A stretch of 15,037 nt of DNA from an uncultured Desulfobacterales bacterium. Lineage in GTDB: Bacteria > Desulfobacterota > Desulfobacteria > Desulfobacterales > JAFDCJ01. A model generated the notes under the pieces. The model ran no database searches. It saw only the letters and a program-made list of their open reading frames with translations, and was not told where the DNA came from. This document shows positions 1-7,797 of this stretch, one piece after another. The position numbers and the translations under genes are program-made. Each line of letters opens with the position of its first letter. Position 1 is the first letter of the stretch. The stretch covers positions 1 to 15,037 of the forward strand of contig CALZJV010000102.1 of the NCBI GenBank assembly GCA_945787595.1, given 5' to 3'.

Positions 1-189
1 GGTGGTTAAAAACCCCATAGCTTGGTTGGCACACCGTTGCACTCCCTTAAACAAAAAATCCAGGCGGATGCCTTTTTTCATGATCTGCCCTTGTTGTGAG
101 CCCTCTATGGCTGGCGTTTTTTAAACCCTGTGTTTTGTAACTACCCATTGGACATAGCAAGTCGGAGATCCGCCTCTGGAGGAGTACCG

Positions 190-282
190 ATGTTTTTCTG
201 GGGTCCAATTTTTGGACCAGGGGTCATAAAGAAAAAAGGATGGTTGCTGCGCAACCGTCGGTTTATTTTTTTCTTTCATTGA
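190..282 (+). CDS. Possible 30-residue peptide with strong Shine-Dalgarno site
   Basis: An ATG at 190 is preceded by GGAGGAG at 178-184, an ideal Shine-Dalgarno match and spacing. The frame gives a 30-residue peptide starting MFFWGPIFGPG, with a basic centre (IKKKGWLLRNRR) and an aromatic end (FIFFFH). The hairpin GGTTGC-tgc-GCAACC and the following T-rich stretch lie inside its 3' half. It could be a small membrane-active or leader peptide. It could equally be a chance frame, since no family is recognised and no cognate downstream gene is within reach. Confidence 0.2.
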   Translation: MFFWGPIFGPGVIKKKGWLLRNRRFIFFFH

Positions 283-670
283 CCTTGAACCTGATGGGTG
301 CCTGGTAGCAGATCAATTAAGGATCCGCACCAATAACTTTTGAAATCACGGGCGCAGGCAAAGAAAAGGGGCTGATCCCGTTACTGGATGATGTCCCTGC
401 AAAAAAAAATTGTACTTTTTTGCGATGGTGGAGTGTTTTTTCTTGACAGTGGCCTTTTAATGGGTGCCAGTATCTGGAATTTATAAAAATTTCATATAGT
501 TATTGTATTATTGTATATCATGAAATATTAAGTAATGCCGAAAGCTAAGATTTATAGCAGAAAGCATACAGTCGCTTTTTCTTTAAATTGGCTGTCTGAA
601 CAGCAATTTTGATCGTTTTGTATTTATTGCGATATGTAAACATATCTTTCATTTTAGAATTTGTAAGCGG

Positions 671-690
671 GACCACAATATATTGTGGTC
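671..690. promoter_or_regulatory. Perfect 20-bp palindrome (operator-like)
   Basis: GACCACAATA is followed directly by its exact reverse complement TATTGTGGTC, giving a perfect 20-bp dyad with no spacer. This size and symmetry suit a dimeric helix-turn-helix regulator. No clear gene is adjacent on either side, so its target is unknown; a short hairpin or an element end are alternatives. Confidence 0.35.
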
Positions 691-1010
691 GCTCTCTGGC
701 CGCAAAAATCATTACAAGCGAATAATTGGTTATGCAATCTGCAGTTTTTGGTAATTATAACCTTAGGCACGATATGTGTCACAATTTTCACAAGGCTGAA
801 ATTTTGTATATTCGTCATTGTGTAATCCGCAAAAAGCATTAGCAGCAATTGAAGCATGAATTTTTTGGTCAGGATACCTGTAGCGGACCTTACCAGATCA
901 TCTTCTAAAAGCCCTTGTGATATCCATTTGAAACATGTACTTTTAAAAGAGTTGAATTTTAGGCAAAATCCGGCTTACAAAGTACACCAAATTTTATCAT
1001 GATTTTTAGA

Positions 1011-1036
1011 ATACCCCATCCGCTTGCGGTGGGGTA
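1011..1036. repeat. REP-like hairpin, copy 1
   Basis: The arms TACCCCA-t-CCGC and GCGG-TGGGGTA pair through 11 base pairs with one bulged T and a TT loop. A second copy lies at 1111-1131. The two differ by an A-T to G-C exchange in the stem that keeps pairing, which suggests the fold matters. No RAYT-type transposase gene is in the window. Confidence 0.6.
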
Positions 1037-1054
1037 AGCACGCAGAAGAGGGGT

Positions 1055-1081
1055 TTGGGGGGAAACTACGTGTCCCCCCAA
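1055..1081. repeat. G-tract/C-tract hairpin between REP-like copies
   Basis: TTGGGGGG (1055-1062) pairs perfectly with CCCCCCAA (1074-1081) across an 11-base loop. It sits midway between the two REP-like hairpins, so 1011-1131 forms a composite of three hairpins resembling a bacterial interspersed mosaic element. Confidence 0.5.
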
Positions 1082-1110
1082 GTAAAATTAGACCTTAATC
1101 CGCTTTGATA

Positions 1111-1131
1111 CCCCGTCCGCTTGCGGCGGGG
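1111..1131. repeat. REP-like hairpin, copy 2
   Basis: CCCCG-t-CCGC pairs with GCGG-CGGGG around a TT loop, with the same bulged T as the copy at 1011-1036. The G-C pair here replaces an A-T pair in copy 1. Confidence 0.6.
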
Positions 1132-1186
1132 AGATTCATTCTGTCTAAGATGATATCACAACTTTACCCTAAACTTGTATATTCTC

Positions 1187-1296
1187 AGAGACTGTTGAAA
1201 AACCTCAAAAGTTAGTTTTTAGCATCTCTAAGTATCTGATTTTATTATAAAAAAAATCGGGAAAAAGGCCAAAAAAGGGCTTTTTCGACAGTCTCT
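1187..1296. mobile_element. 110-bp element with terminal inverted repeats (MITE-like)
   Basis: The left end AGAGACTGTTGAAAAACCT (1187-1205) matches the reverse complement of the right end (AGAGACTGTCGAAAAAGCC) at all but two of its 19 positions. The interior of about 70 bp is AT-rich and non-coding. The size and ends fit a miniature inverted-repeat element moved by a transposase encoded elsewhere. I see no clear target-site duplication. A large stem-loop acting as a transcription terminator is the main alternative. Confidence 0.45.
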
Positions 1297-1375
1297 CAAT
1301 GTATCACAGGTTATCGTCACGATGGAATAAAGATAATAATAAGAAGCAGTTTCAAAATCATTGAATGAGGGAATA

Positions 1376-2275
1376 ATGCTCGAAAAAGGGATTGCGGTTA
1401 TCGGCTCAACAACTATTGACAAGAATATTTATGATAATAAAAACCAGTTAAAAATTGGCGGTGTAACAACCTATTCGGGAATCACCTATCGGCGGCACGG
1501 AATTGTGACACGGATTGTCACGAATGTTGCCGAACAGGATTTGCCGATCCTCGATAAGCTGGATCATGAACAGATTACAATTCAAAATGGAACCACAACA
1601 CATACCACGCAATTTATCAATATCTTCATTGGAGACCAGCGCCGACAAAAACTGCCGTTTACGGCCTCGCCCATTAAAGCAAATCAGATCGAAGGGTTAC
1701 TCGATGCTGTAGGCTGTGTTCATCTGGGTCCATTGCACCCGATGGATATTGAATCAGATTGCATAAACCTCTTAGAAGAAGCGAAGCTTCCTGTTTTTCT
1801 TGATGTGCAAGGGTATACCCGACGAATTGAAGATGCAGAGGTTTATGACGGAGTTGCAAATCTAATAAAGGCCTCACTCAAAATTTCCCGAATCGTTAAA
1901 GCCAATGAATCTGAATTCGAATCTGTACTCCAATTTTTCGACATCGGCCTAGCTAATCTTCTTGCCAGGTACAACATCGAAGAGTTTATCGTCACTCAAG
2001 GAAGAAAAGGAGGATTCGTCCTCGACAATAAAAATAACGAGGTTCGGTTCAATGCAGTGCCGGTCCAATCCGCGGGTGACCCAACCGGAGCCGGCGATAT
2101 CTTTTTTGCCGCTTACGTTGTCGGCCGATTTATGAAGAAAATGGATATCTCGAATGCATGTGCTTATGCCACAGAATTAACCGCTTTACAAATAAGTGGA
2201 AATTACATCACTAAAGATCGTCTTGACCTGTCAGCTATCGGGGAGTCAGACAAAAATGCCAAAAACCCAAACTAA
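1376..2275 (+). CDS. PfkB-family carbohydrate/nucleoside kinase
   Basis: A 299-residue protein of the ribokinase (PfkB) superfamily, which transfers phosphate from ATP to a sugar, nucleoside or related alcohol in the cytoplasm. The N-terminal substrate signature is IGGVTTYSG. The C-terminal anion-hole/catalytic signature is DPTGAGD at residues 235-241, with D241 the expected catalytic base. VKANESE and FIVTQGRKGGFV are the usual nucleotide-side strands. Length is normal for the family. I chose the ATG at 1376 because GAGGGA lies just upstream; the in-frame TTG at 1361 has no ribosome site. The substrate cannot be told from sequence. It stands alone, with no sugar operon beside it. Its codons are more AT-rich than those of the inositol cluster downstream. 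Confidence 0.85.
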   Translation: MLEKGIAVIGSTTIDKNIYDNKNQLKIGGVTTYSGITYRRHGIVTRIVTNVAEQDLPILDKLDHEQITIQNGTTTHTTQFINIFIGDQRRQKLPFTASPIKANQIEGLLDAVGCVHLGPLHPMDIESDCINLLEEAKLPVFLDVQGYTRRIEDAEVYDGVANLIKASLKISRIVKANESEFESVLQFFDIGLANLLARYNIEEFIVTQGRKGGFVLDNKNNEVRFNAVPVQSAGDPTGAGDIFFAAYVVGRFMKKMDISNACAYATELTALQISGNYITKDRLDLSAIGESDKNAKNPN

Positions 2276-2304
2276 TTTCAAGCACCATATTCGGAATTGG
2301 GAAG

Positions 2305-2325
2305 GCGGAATGCGGAATGCGGAAA
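2305..2325. repeat. Three tandem 7-bp units GCGGAAT/GCGGAAA
   Basis: GCGGAAT occurs twice in direct succession and is followed by GCGGAAA, in the spacer 30 bases after the kinase stop. It is a short low-copy tandem array, likely from slippage; no function is evident. Confidence 0.6.
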
Positions 2326-2565
2326 ATGCGTGTCACGCGTTACGGATTGCGAGTTTTGGAGTACGGGTTAGGGAATGAATCAATTTCGGATTGCCTCATA
2401 AGTTAAATCACAAATCCTTAACACCACTATTGTAGCCAAAACTCCAACACCTCAACATCATGCAGGTAATTCATTCTTGACCCATAAGCGCAATTTTTCT
2501 ATAGTCGTTTGCCAAAAGAGCGGGTTCTTATCCGTTTATCATATAACCAACACCTGCACACAACC

Positions 2566-2594
2566 CCTCTTCCTTCACTAACCAGTTTATCTTG
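2566..2594 (+). repeat. CTAACCAGTT interspersed motif, copy 1
   Basis: CCTCTTCCTTCACTAACCAG followed by TTTATCTTG. The same pyrimidine-rich word plus TAACCAGTT recurs at 11611, 12094 and 14105, always on the plus strand. This copy lies in the 570-bp gene-free spacer before the RRM gene. The rest of that spacer (2326-2565) shows nothing I can name. Confidence 0.45.
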
Positions 2595-2645
2595 CGCGGT
2601 TCGCTTCCCCCGGCCTTGGGCTTCCTCTCAAAACCTATTGCTTGT

Positions 2646-2806
2646 ACCTAACCTTTGATGATATCTGTATTTTTGTGATTTTGCATATAGTCTCAATGAA
2701 TCTTAATTTTTGGGTTTTGAAGGCGAACCACCGATGGAAGCCCAATAGATGAACTTTAAGGTTAGTGCTGGGGTTCTTATACGGATTCGCATAATCATTG
2801 TTAGGT
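2646..2806. other. Long inverted repeat ACCTAAC...GTTAGGT in RRM gene leader
   Basis: ACCTAAC (2646-2652) is an exact reverse complement of GTTAGGT (2800-2806). Just inside, TGATGAT faces ATAATCA, pairing at six of seven positions after short offset spacers. The arms fit the integron attC core consensus RYYYAAC/GTTRRRY, and the two-box layout is similar. At 161 bp it is longer than typical attC sites, and no integrase is present. A leader-RNA stem regulating the RRM gene 40 bases downstream is at least as likely. Confidence 0.25.
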
Positions 2807-2845
2807 GATGTGAAAAATTATAATTTATTACAAAAGGAGATTAGA

Positions 2846-3151
2846 ATGAAGATTTATGTAGGAAATTTGTCGTACGAGGTCACCGAAGAAGATTTACGGC
2901 TGGCTCTAGAACAATTCGGGCAGGTTGAATCGGCCACAATTATAAAAGACAAGCATAGTGGTCAATCAAAAGGATTTGGATTCGTGGAGATGGCCTCTAA
3001 AACTGAAGGGCAGTCTGCAATCGATGGCCTAAATGGCAAAGAGCTAAAAGGAAGAGCGCTTAACGTGAATGAGGCTCGCCCTCGCACCGAAAGTCGCGGT
3101 AGTGGAGGAGGACGAGGTGGTGGCAGAGGAGGACGAGGGCGTGGCAGATGA
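2846..3151 (+). CDS. RRM-type RNA-binding protein with RGG-rich tail
   Basis: A 101-residue single-RRM protein. RNP2 is IYVGNL at residues 3-8 and RNP1 is KGFGFVEM at residues 42-49, with the aromatic residues that stack on RNA in place. After the roughly 80-residue RRM comes a short tail of Gly and Arg (GGGRGGGRGGRGRGR), as in cyanobacterial and proteobacterial glycine-rich RNA-binding proteins, often cold-induced. It binds single-stranded RNA in the cytoplasm, probably as a chaperone. I chose the ATG at 2846 because AAAGGAGA precedes it and the protein then begins at the RRM; the longer frame from 2798 adds 16 unrelated residues. It is monocistronic with a long AT-rich leader, suggesting post-transcriptional control. 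Confidence 0.9.
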   Translation: MKIYVGNLSYEVTEEDLRLALEQFGQVESATIIKDKHSGQSKGFGFVEMASKTEGQSAIDGLNGKELKGRALNVNEARPRTESRGSGGGRGGGRGGRGRGR

Positions 3152-3410
3152 GGACCAAAGGGTGGCCGTAGCTTCTAATAATCGACATTCAACATATATA
3201 ACCATGATTGTATAAAATTTCGCCTTCCAAAACCTGTTTGACACCAGCCGCTTCGCTCTGCTATGTAAGTAACGTTCTATGGAGGACGGTTGAAAAACCA
3301 CCCATTATTCCGACTACTCCCCATTCGGGCTATGATACCGTCAGGATTATCTCCCATTCATTGCATCGCGTAAACGTTTACCGGTATCAGTTGCTGTCCA
3401 AGTTATTCTG

Positions 3411-3767
3411 CCTGTCAAGTGTCTGGAGGATGAAAACATTCATATCGGTCCCAGCGACTACGGGCCGTGGCACAAAGACAACAAGGTTTGTTTCATTCGC
3501 ATGGAAGACAAGCTTTTCGGTGACGTTCCTATGAACCTGGAAATGCGCCTTTCCGTGGAGGACTCACCCAACTCTGCCGGTGTCGCCATCCGCTGTGCAA
3601 GGCTGGCTTTGGACCGGGGCCAGGGCGGCGTACTTGAAGCGCCCTCGGCCTATTTCTGCAAACATCCTGCGCGCCAGTTCACCGACGATGAAGCCTATAC
3701 CATGGTCGAAGACTTCATCAACGAGGATAGCCACTTAAGCGTTCACAAGCTGAAAAGAGCGGGTTAG
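3411..3767 (+). pseudogene. C-terminal remnant of myo-inositol-1-phosphate synthase
   Basis: Reading codons from 3411 to the TAG at 3765-3767 gives the last ~118 residues of a bacterial/archaeal-type inositol-3-phosphate synthase: NIHIGPSDYGPW, then FGDVPMNLEMRLSVEDSPNS, then LEAPSAYFCKHPARQFTDDE. The intact enzyme (roughly 350-440 residues) converts glucose-6-phosphate to inositol phosphate using NAD. The NAD-binding N-terminal part is absent; an in-frame TGA at 3333 blocks the frame and nothing upstream resembles the family. Within the fragment, the usual VxIDAIRCA is shortened to VAIRCA, an apparent three-residue deletion. An internal ATG at 3501 gives an 88-residue frame, but it has no good ribosome site. 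It is 118 bases before the gene for the next pathway steps, so an ancestral operon is likely. The 260 bp before it (3152-3410) hold nothing recognisable. Confidence 0.75.
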
Positions 3768-3885
3768 ACTTTGCTTCTGGATAGCATCTATGCAGCGGCC
3801 AAAGTTTACGCCATAAGCTTTCGAATATTATAGAGACGAAAAGCGTCCCGCATGGAGTTGGTCGTTAGCAACGGAGATTAAGTAT

Positions 3886-5214
3886 ATGGGCATAAAGTGT
3901 CTGATCATTGCCGCCGGCAAGGGCCGCCGGCTACGGCAGCGGGGTGACAGCAAACCCCTGATTCCCATTTTGGGCCTGCCCCTGATCGAACGGGTTATTC
4001 ACAGCGCCAGAGAGGCCGGCGCGGACGATTTCTATGTGGTCACCGGTTTCCAGGAGGGACTTATTCGCTCCTTCCTGGCCAACCTGACCCATCGCCTGGG
4101 CTGCCGCATCACCCCCATATTTAACCAAGATTGGGAAAAAGAAAACGGCCTTTCGGTGCTAAGGGCCAGGGAATACTTGCAAGAGCCATTTTTGCTGCTG
4201 ATGGCCGACCATCTCTTTGATCCGGCCATCGCCCGTGAGTTGATGGCGCTGCCCTTATCCGACGGGGAAATCGCCCTCGGCGTTGACAGGAATACCCGTA
4301 ATTCCTTTATCGATATGGAAGATGTCACCCGGGTAAAAACCAATGGCCATAAGATACTCAACATCGGTAAGGGTTTGACGGACTTTAATGGCTTTGACAC
4401 CGGTATTTTTAAGTGTACTCCCGCTATTTTCAGCGCGTTGGAGCGCAGTGCAAAGCAAGACGGCGATACCACTCTGTCTGCAGCAGTGCAGATTCTATCC
4501 ACCGAGGGAAAGGCCAAAGCGGTTGAAATAAACGGCCGTTTCTGGATTGATGTAGATGACCCGGAAACCTTCAGTCGTGCCGAGAAGTCCATTTTAGCCA
4601 GTCTGCAGAACAAACCCAACGATGGCCCGGTATCGCGCTATATCAATCGGCCCTTATCGGTGATGATTTCCCGCCGACTGGTGAACCACCGCATCACACC
4701 CAATCAAATATCGCTGTTCTCATTTCTATGCGCTGTGCTGGCTGCCGGCCTGTTTGCACTCGATGGTTATTTGGCGCTTTTGCTGGGTGGTTTTGTGGCA
4801 CAATTCGCCTCGATCGTAGACGGCTGCGACGGCGAAGTCGCCAGGCTCACATATCAAAGCAGTCCCTACGGCGGATGGTTTGATGCGGTACTGGATCGTT
4901 ATGCCGACGCCTTCCTGCTTTTCGGTCTCATGTGGCACGCCTACGCCGATAGAACGGATGGCCTGATCCTGTTGTTCGGATTTTTAGCGATTATCGGCTC
5001 CTTTATGTTGAGCTATACGGCCGACAAGCACGACAGCCTCATGCGCGACCGGATCAACCGCGGCTGGGGATGGCGCATGGGCCGCGATATCCGTGTCTTT
5101 TTGATATTCCTCGGTGCCGTATTCAACCAGGCGTATTTAACCCTGGTTGTGATTGCCGCTGTGATGAACATTGCAACCATACGCCGCCTGATCATCTGCC
5201 GGGATCATGAATAG
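3886..5214 (+). CDS. Bifunctional inositol-1-phosphate cytidylyltransferase / di-inositol-phosphate phosphate synthase (IPCT/DIPPS)
   Basis: A 442-residue fusion. Residues 1 to about 235 are a nucleotidyltransferase with the signature AAGKGRRL (9-16) and SKPLIP (22-27), expected to make CDP-inositol from CTP and inositol-1-phosphate. Residues from about 245 on are a membrane CDP-alcohol phosphotransferase with the full motif D312xxD315G316xxA319R320x8G329xxxD333xxxD337 and several hydrophobic helices. It would join CDP-inositol to a second inositol phosphate or another alcohol. Archaeoglobus and other thermophiles use this fusion to make di-myo-inositol phosphate; in a mesophile the product could instead be an inositol lipid headgroup. 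GGAG at 3873-3876 supports the ATG. The inositol synthase remnant lies upstream, and the downstream HD gene overlaps by 8 bases, so those two are probably translationally coupled. Confidence 0.85.
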   Translation: MGIKCLIIAAGKGRRLRQRGDSKPLIPILGLPLIERVIHSAREAGADDFYVVTGFQEGLIRSFLANLTHRLGCRITPIFNQDWEKENGLSVLRAREYLQEPFLLLMADHLFDPAIARELMALPLSDGEIALGVDRNTRNSFIDMEDVTRVKTNGHKILNIGKGLTDFNGFDTGIFKCTPAIFSALERSAKQDGDTTLSAAVQILSTEGKAKAVEINGRFWIDVDDPETFSRAEKSILASLQNKPNDGPVSRYINRPLSVMISRRLVNHRITPNQISLFSFLCAVLAAGLFALDGYLALLLGGFVAQFASIVDGCDGEVARLTYQSSPYGGWFDAVLDRYADAFLLFGLMWHAYADRTDGLILLFGFLAIIGSFMLSYTADKHDSLMRDRINRGWGWRMGRDIRVFLIFLGAVFNQAYLTLVVIAAVMNIATIRRLIICRDHE

Positions 5215-5779
5215 CATCGATTGCGCCAAACAAAGAATCCGAGAGATTATTGCGGACTCCGGGGTGCCGGAAGACCCGCGTCATGCCGAAAACACTCTCA
5301 AATGGCTGTTCAGGCTTGAGCTCAAAGTTGACCAGGCGTTGCAGATCGCGGCGCTGGCCCATGATATCGACAGAGCTGTTGAGACCCGCAAAGTACGCCG
5401 CGAAGATTTTACTGATTATAATGAGTTCAAGGCCGCTCATGCCCGCAACGGAGCAGAGATTCTGAGGGAGATCCTGGACAAGTGCGGTGTGACCAAGTCT
5501 GTTGCCGATGAAGCTTGCCGCTTGGTAACACTGCATGAGGTGGGTGGCGATCCCCGTTCCGATCTGCTCAAGGATGCGGACAGCATATCCTTTTTTGAGG
5601 TTAATATGCCCTTGTACTACCAACGCGAAGGCTGGGAGGAGACCAGGCGTCGCTGTAGCTGGGGCTATCGGCGTCTCTCGGGGCGGATGAAAAAGATCGC
5701 CCGGCGCCTAACATACGAAGACGAAGTACTGACCCGCCTGCTAAAGGAGGCCATTCGGCAAGCCCGTCTAAAAGATTGA
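5207..5779 (+). CDS. HD-domain hydrolase-like protein (DUF4202-like)
   Basis: A 190-residue soluble protein. It has the metal-binding HD-fold arrangement: H26 (PRHAENT), H52-D53 (AHDID), H78, H110 (LHEVGG) and D123/D125 (LKDADS). HD enzymes usually hydrolyse phosphate mono- or diesters with bound divalent metals. The conserved block [17 protein letters not shown] and the later [16 protein letters not shown] segment recall the DUF4202 family, whose function I do not know. Its ATG lies within the last codons of the IPCT/DIPPS gene (ATGAATAG overlap), strong evidence for co-translation. A role in turning over an inositol-phosphate or CDP-inositol intermediate is an inference from position only. 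Confidence 0.7.
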   Translation: MNSIDCAKQRIREIIADSGVPEDPRHAENTLKWLFRLELKVDQALQIAALAHDIDRAVETRKVRREDFTDYNEFKAAHARNGAEILREILDKCGVTKSVADEACRLVTLHEVGGDPRSDLLKDADSISFFEVNMPLYYQREGWEETRRRCSWGYRRLSGRMKKIARRLTYEDEVLTRLLKEAIRQARLKD

Positions 5780-5945
5780 TCAGATCTGGCATTATACCAC
5801 AGACGGTAAAACCCTAAATTTCAGCCCGCAAGAATGCGCTGCCTCGAAACGAGATTTTCCGGCACTTCCATGGCCATCCGACATGAGCCCAGCGTGTATT
5901 GCCATCATCATATCCGGATGTTATATTGGCAGCCAGGAGGATATC

Positions 5946-6962
5946 ATGAATATTCCCACTGACAAGCAAAAGGCGATAGAATCCGCCATGGTTCAGATCG
6001 AACGTCAGTTCGGCAAAGGTTCTATCATGAAGCTGGGGAGCCAGGCGGCTCTCGATATGCCGATCATATCGACCGGCTCCCTGGCACTGGACAAGGCGCT
6101 GGGCATCGGGGGACTTCCCCGGGGCAGGGTTTGTGAAATTTTCGGCCCGGAAGCATCCGGCAAAACAACCCTTGCGCTTCACGCGGTTGCCGAGGCTCAG
6201 AAACAAGACGGTATTGCAGCCTTTATAGATGCCGAGCATGCGCTTGACACGGCGTATGCCAAAAAACTCGGTCTGAATTGCGACGAGCTTGTGGTTGCCC
6301 AACCCGATACCGGAGAACAGGCCCTTGAAATTACGGATATGCTGGTCAGAAGCGGAGCCATCGACATCATCGTTATCGACTCAGTCGCAGCCCTTGTTCC
6401 CAGGGCAGAGATCGAAGGGGAAATGGGAGATTCGCACATGGGGCTTCAGGCCCGGCTCATGTCTCAGGCCTTAAGAAAGCTGGCCGGAACGATAAGCAAG
6501 ACCCTGACCGCAGTTATTTTCATTAACCAGATCCGCATGAAAATAGGCGTTGTATTCGGAAACCCGGAGACAACCCCCGGCGGAAGGGCGCTTAAGTTCT
6601 ATGCTTCGGTCAGGCTCGATATCAGGCGCATTGGCGCTATCAAAGACGGCCAGGAGACCGTGGGAAACCGCACACGGGTAAAAGTTGTCAAAAACAAGCT
6701 GGCGCCGCCCTTCAAGGAGGCGGAATTTGACATAATGTACGGTGAAGGCATATCAAAGACGGGGGATCTGATTGACGTTGGAGTTGAAGCCAGTATCATC
6801 GAAAAAAGCGGTTCGTGGTATTCATATAACGGAGAGCGGATAGGCCAGGGCCGAAACAACGCCAAAAAATTCTTCAAGGCCAATGCGGATATCTGTGATG
6901 CGGTGTATGCCAAACTCAAAGATGCATTGGGGCTTTCCAGAAAAGAGAAAGAAAGCGCTTAG
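5946..6962 (+). CDS. recA: RecA recombinase
   Basis: A 338-residue RecA, normal length. It coats single-stranded DNA, drives strand exchange in recombinational repair and, where LexA exists, triggers the SOS response. Walker A is GPEASGKTT (67-75) and Walker B lies in [10 protein letters not shown]. The L1/L2 DNA-binding loops are present ([40 protein letters not shown]). ETTPGG carries Pro where E. coli has Thr, a common variant. ATG 5946 is preceded by AGGAGG (5935-5940), so the upstream in-frame ATG at 5883 is rejected. Unlike the usual layout, no recX or alaS follows. Instead a short FtsH-like fragment starts at the stop codon. I see no convincing LexA box upstream. Confidence 0.97.
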   Translation: MNIPTDKQKAIESAMVQIERQFGKGSIMKLGSQAALDMPIISTGSLALDKALGIGGLPRGRVCEIFGPEASGKTTLALHAVAEAQKQDGIAAFIDAEHALDTAYAKKLGLNCDELVVAQPDTGEQALEITDMLVRSGAIDIIVIDSVAALVPRAEIEGEMGDSHMGLQARLMSQALRKLAGTISKTLTAVIFINQIRMKIGVVFGNPETTPGGRALKFYASVRLDIRRIGAIKDGQETVGNRTRVKVVKNKLAPPFKEAEFDIMYGEGISKTGDLIDVGVEASIIEKSGSWYSYNGERIGQGRNNAKKFFKANADICDAVYAKLKDALGLSRKEKESA

Positions 6963-6964
6963 AT

Positions 6965-7096
6965 ATCCTGCATAAGCTGGCAGCGCCTTTGGTGGAAAAA
7001 GAGACTGTCTTGGCCAATGAAGTGGATGATCTCATTTTCGCAATGAGGCCTAGGATAGAGTTACCAGCAAAAATTAATGGAAAATTAAAATATTAG
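6965..7096 (+). pseudogene. FtsH C-terminal-like remnant
   Basis: Directly after the recA stop, in another frame, 43 codons run to a TAG at 7094-7096. They read LHKLAAPLVEKETVLANEVD followed by DLIFAMRPRIELP and a Lys-rich end. The xLAxxLxEKETVxxxEVDxLI pattern is typical of the end of the FtsH (M41) protease domain. There is no start codon or ribosome site, and the similarity begins at the recA stop, so this looks like a leftover 3' end where recA was joined to a former ftsH locus. It is short, so chance resemblance cannot be ruled out. Confidence 0.5.
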
Positions 7097-7548
7097 TTTT
7101 CAGCCCGTAAATCAGAGAATTCTTCCAAATCAACTTCCCCATCAACGACCACAAGATCATCAATCAACCATTTTTCTCCTTCTCGCGTTAGATAGTATAT
7201 TTCCTTCTGGGTTGTTTCTTTTTCGTTTATCTCGATTTTGGCTTCAACGAGAATCGCTGCCTTCCGGTCACCTTTAATCATGGAATCGACTACAGTGCTG
7301 TCAAGTCTTTTGTATTTCATTTTTTTCAAGGCTCTCCATACCTCCGCAACCCAAACAGATTTTGGCCGGTTTAGCAGGAACTTCGCAGTGGTATAGCCGG
7401 CAATTTCATCCATATTCGCACCGCCGTGATGTCTATCAAACAAATTGACCACATCAACCGCGGATTTGTCTTGAGCGTTTGATGCCTCGAAACCGCACAA
7501 GAGGTACACAAACATCAGAAAGAAGGTTATTTTAAACGGGATTCTCAA
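7093..7548 (-). CDS. Secreted protein of unknown function
   Basis: A 151-residue protein with a Sec signal peptide: basic start (MRIPFK), hydrophobic core (ITFFLMFVYLLCGF) and likely cleavage after SNA at about residue 25. The cysteine in LLCG does not sit in a proper lipobox, so a soluble periplasmic protein is favoured. The mature part ends in alternating strands (ILVEAKIEINEKETTQKEIYYLTREGEKW), resembling NTF2-like/DUF4878-type domains, but I cannot assign it. The start is TTG at 7546-7548 with AGGA about eight bases upstream; the next ATG, at residue 12, would destroy the signal peptide. It converges with the FtsH-like fragment, overlapping by four bases. Confidence 0.65.
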   Translation of the reverse strand: MRIPFKITFFLMFVYLLCGFEASNAQDKSAVDVVNLFDRHHGGANMDEIAGYTTAKFLLNRPKSVWVAEVWRALKKMKYKRLDSTVVDSMIKGDRKAAILVEAKIEINEKETTQKEIYYLTREGEKWLIDDLVVVDGEVDLEEFSDLRAEN

Positions 7549-7797
7549 GGGCTTGGTCCTATCGTTTTGTGGTAGTCAAAAGCGCTCAAATAAAAAGCAA
7601 CATGTGTGCCAGCTGAGACCACCTTCTACAGTAATAGTATAATAACGTAATATCAGTGTGTTATTGTCTTTCGATTTAATGGAGCGTAACTATGCAGGAG
7701 AGTGTCTGAAGCTCATCATTGGAGGTCAATCAGAGATTTGACGCAATAACCACAGTTGTTAAATCCCATGTATTTTGATGTTGAACGAAAGACTGCG

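Larger units (their letters stand above)
1..1010. other. Gene-poor AT-rich region
   Basis: I recognise no gene here. The stretch has runs of A and T and short dyads: GGTCCAA/TTGGACC around 203-219 and GGTTGC-tgc-GCAACC at 242-256, followed by a T-rich tract. Codons 321-446 form a stop-ended open stretch of about 41 codons on the plus strand, reading in part GAGKEKGLIPLLDD. It has coding-like composition but no start codon or Shine-Dalgarno site, so it may be a remnant of a lost gene; I could not assign a family. A minus-strand open frame at 654-857 is low-complexity and looks spurious. The region reads as decayed intergenic DNA. Confidence 0.5.

Noticed and set aside
654..857. Minus-strand 67-residue open frame over the 20-bp palindrome
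   Set aside because: AT-rich, no ribosome site, no recognisable motif, and it reads through the palindrome.
2580..2640. tRNA-like GGTTCGC stretch
   Set aside because: No cloverleaf, no acceptor pairing and no anticodon arm could be drawn.
5788..5804. CTG-N11-CAG dyad upstream of recA as a LexA box
   Set aside because: The E. coli type needs N10 and the surrounding bases do not match any SOS box I know; Desulfobacterota boxes vary.
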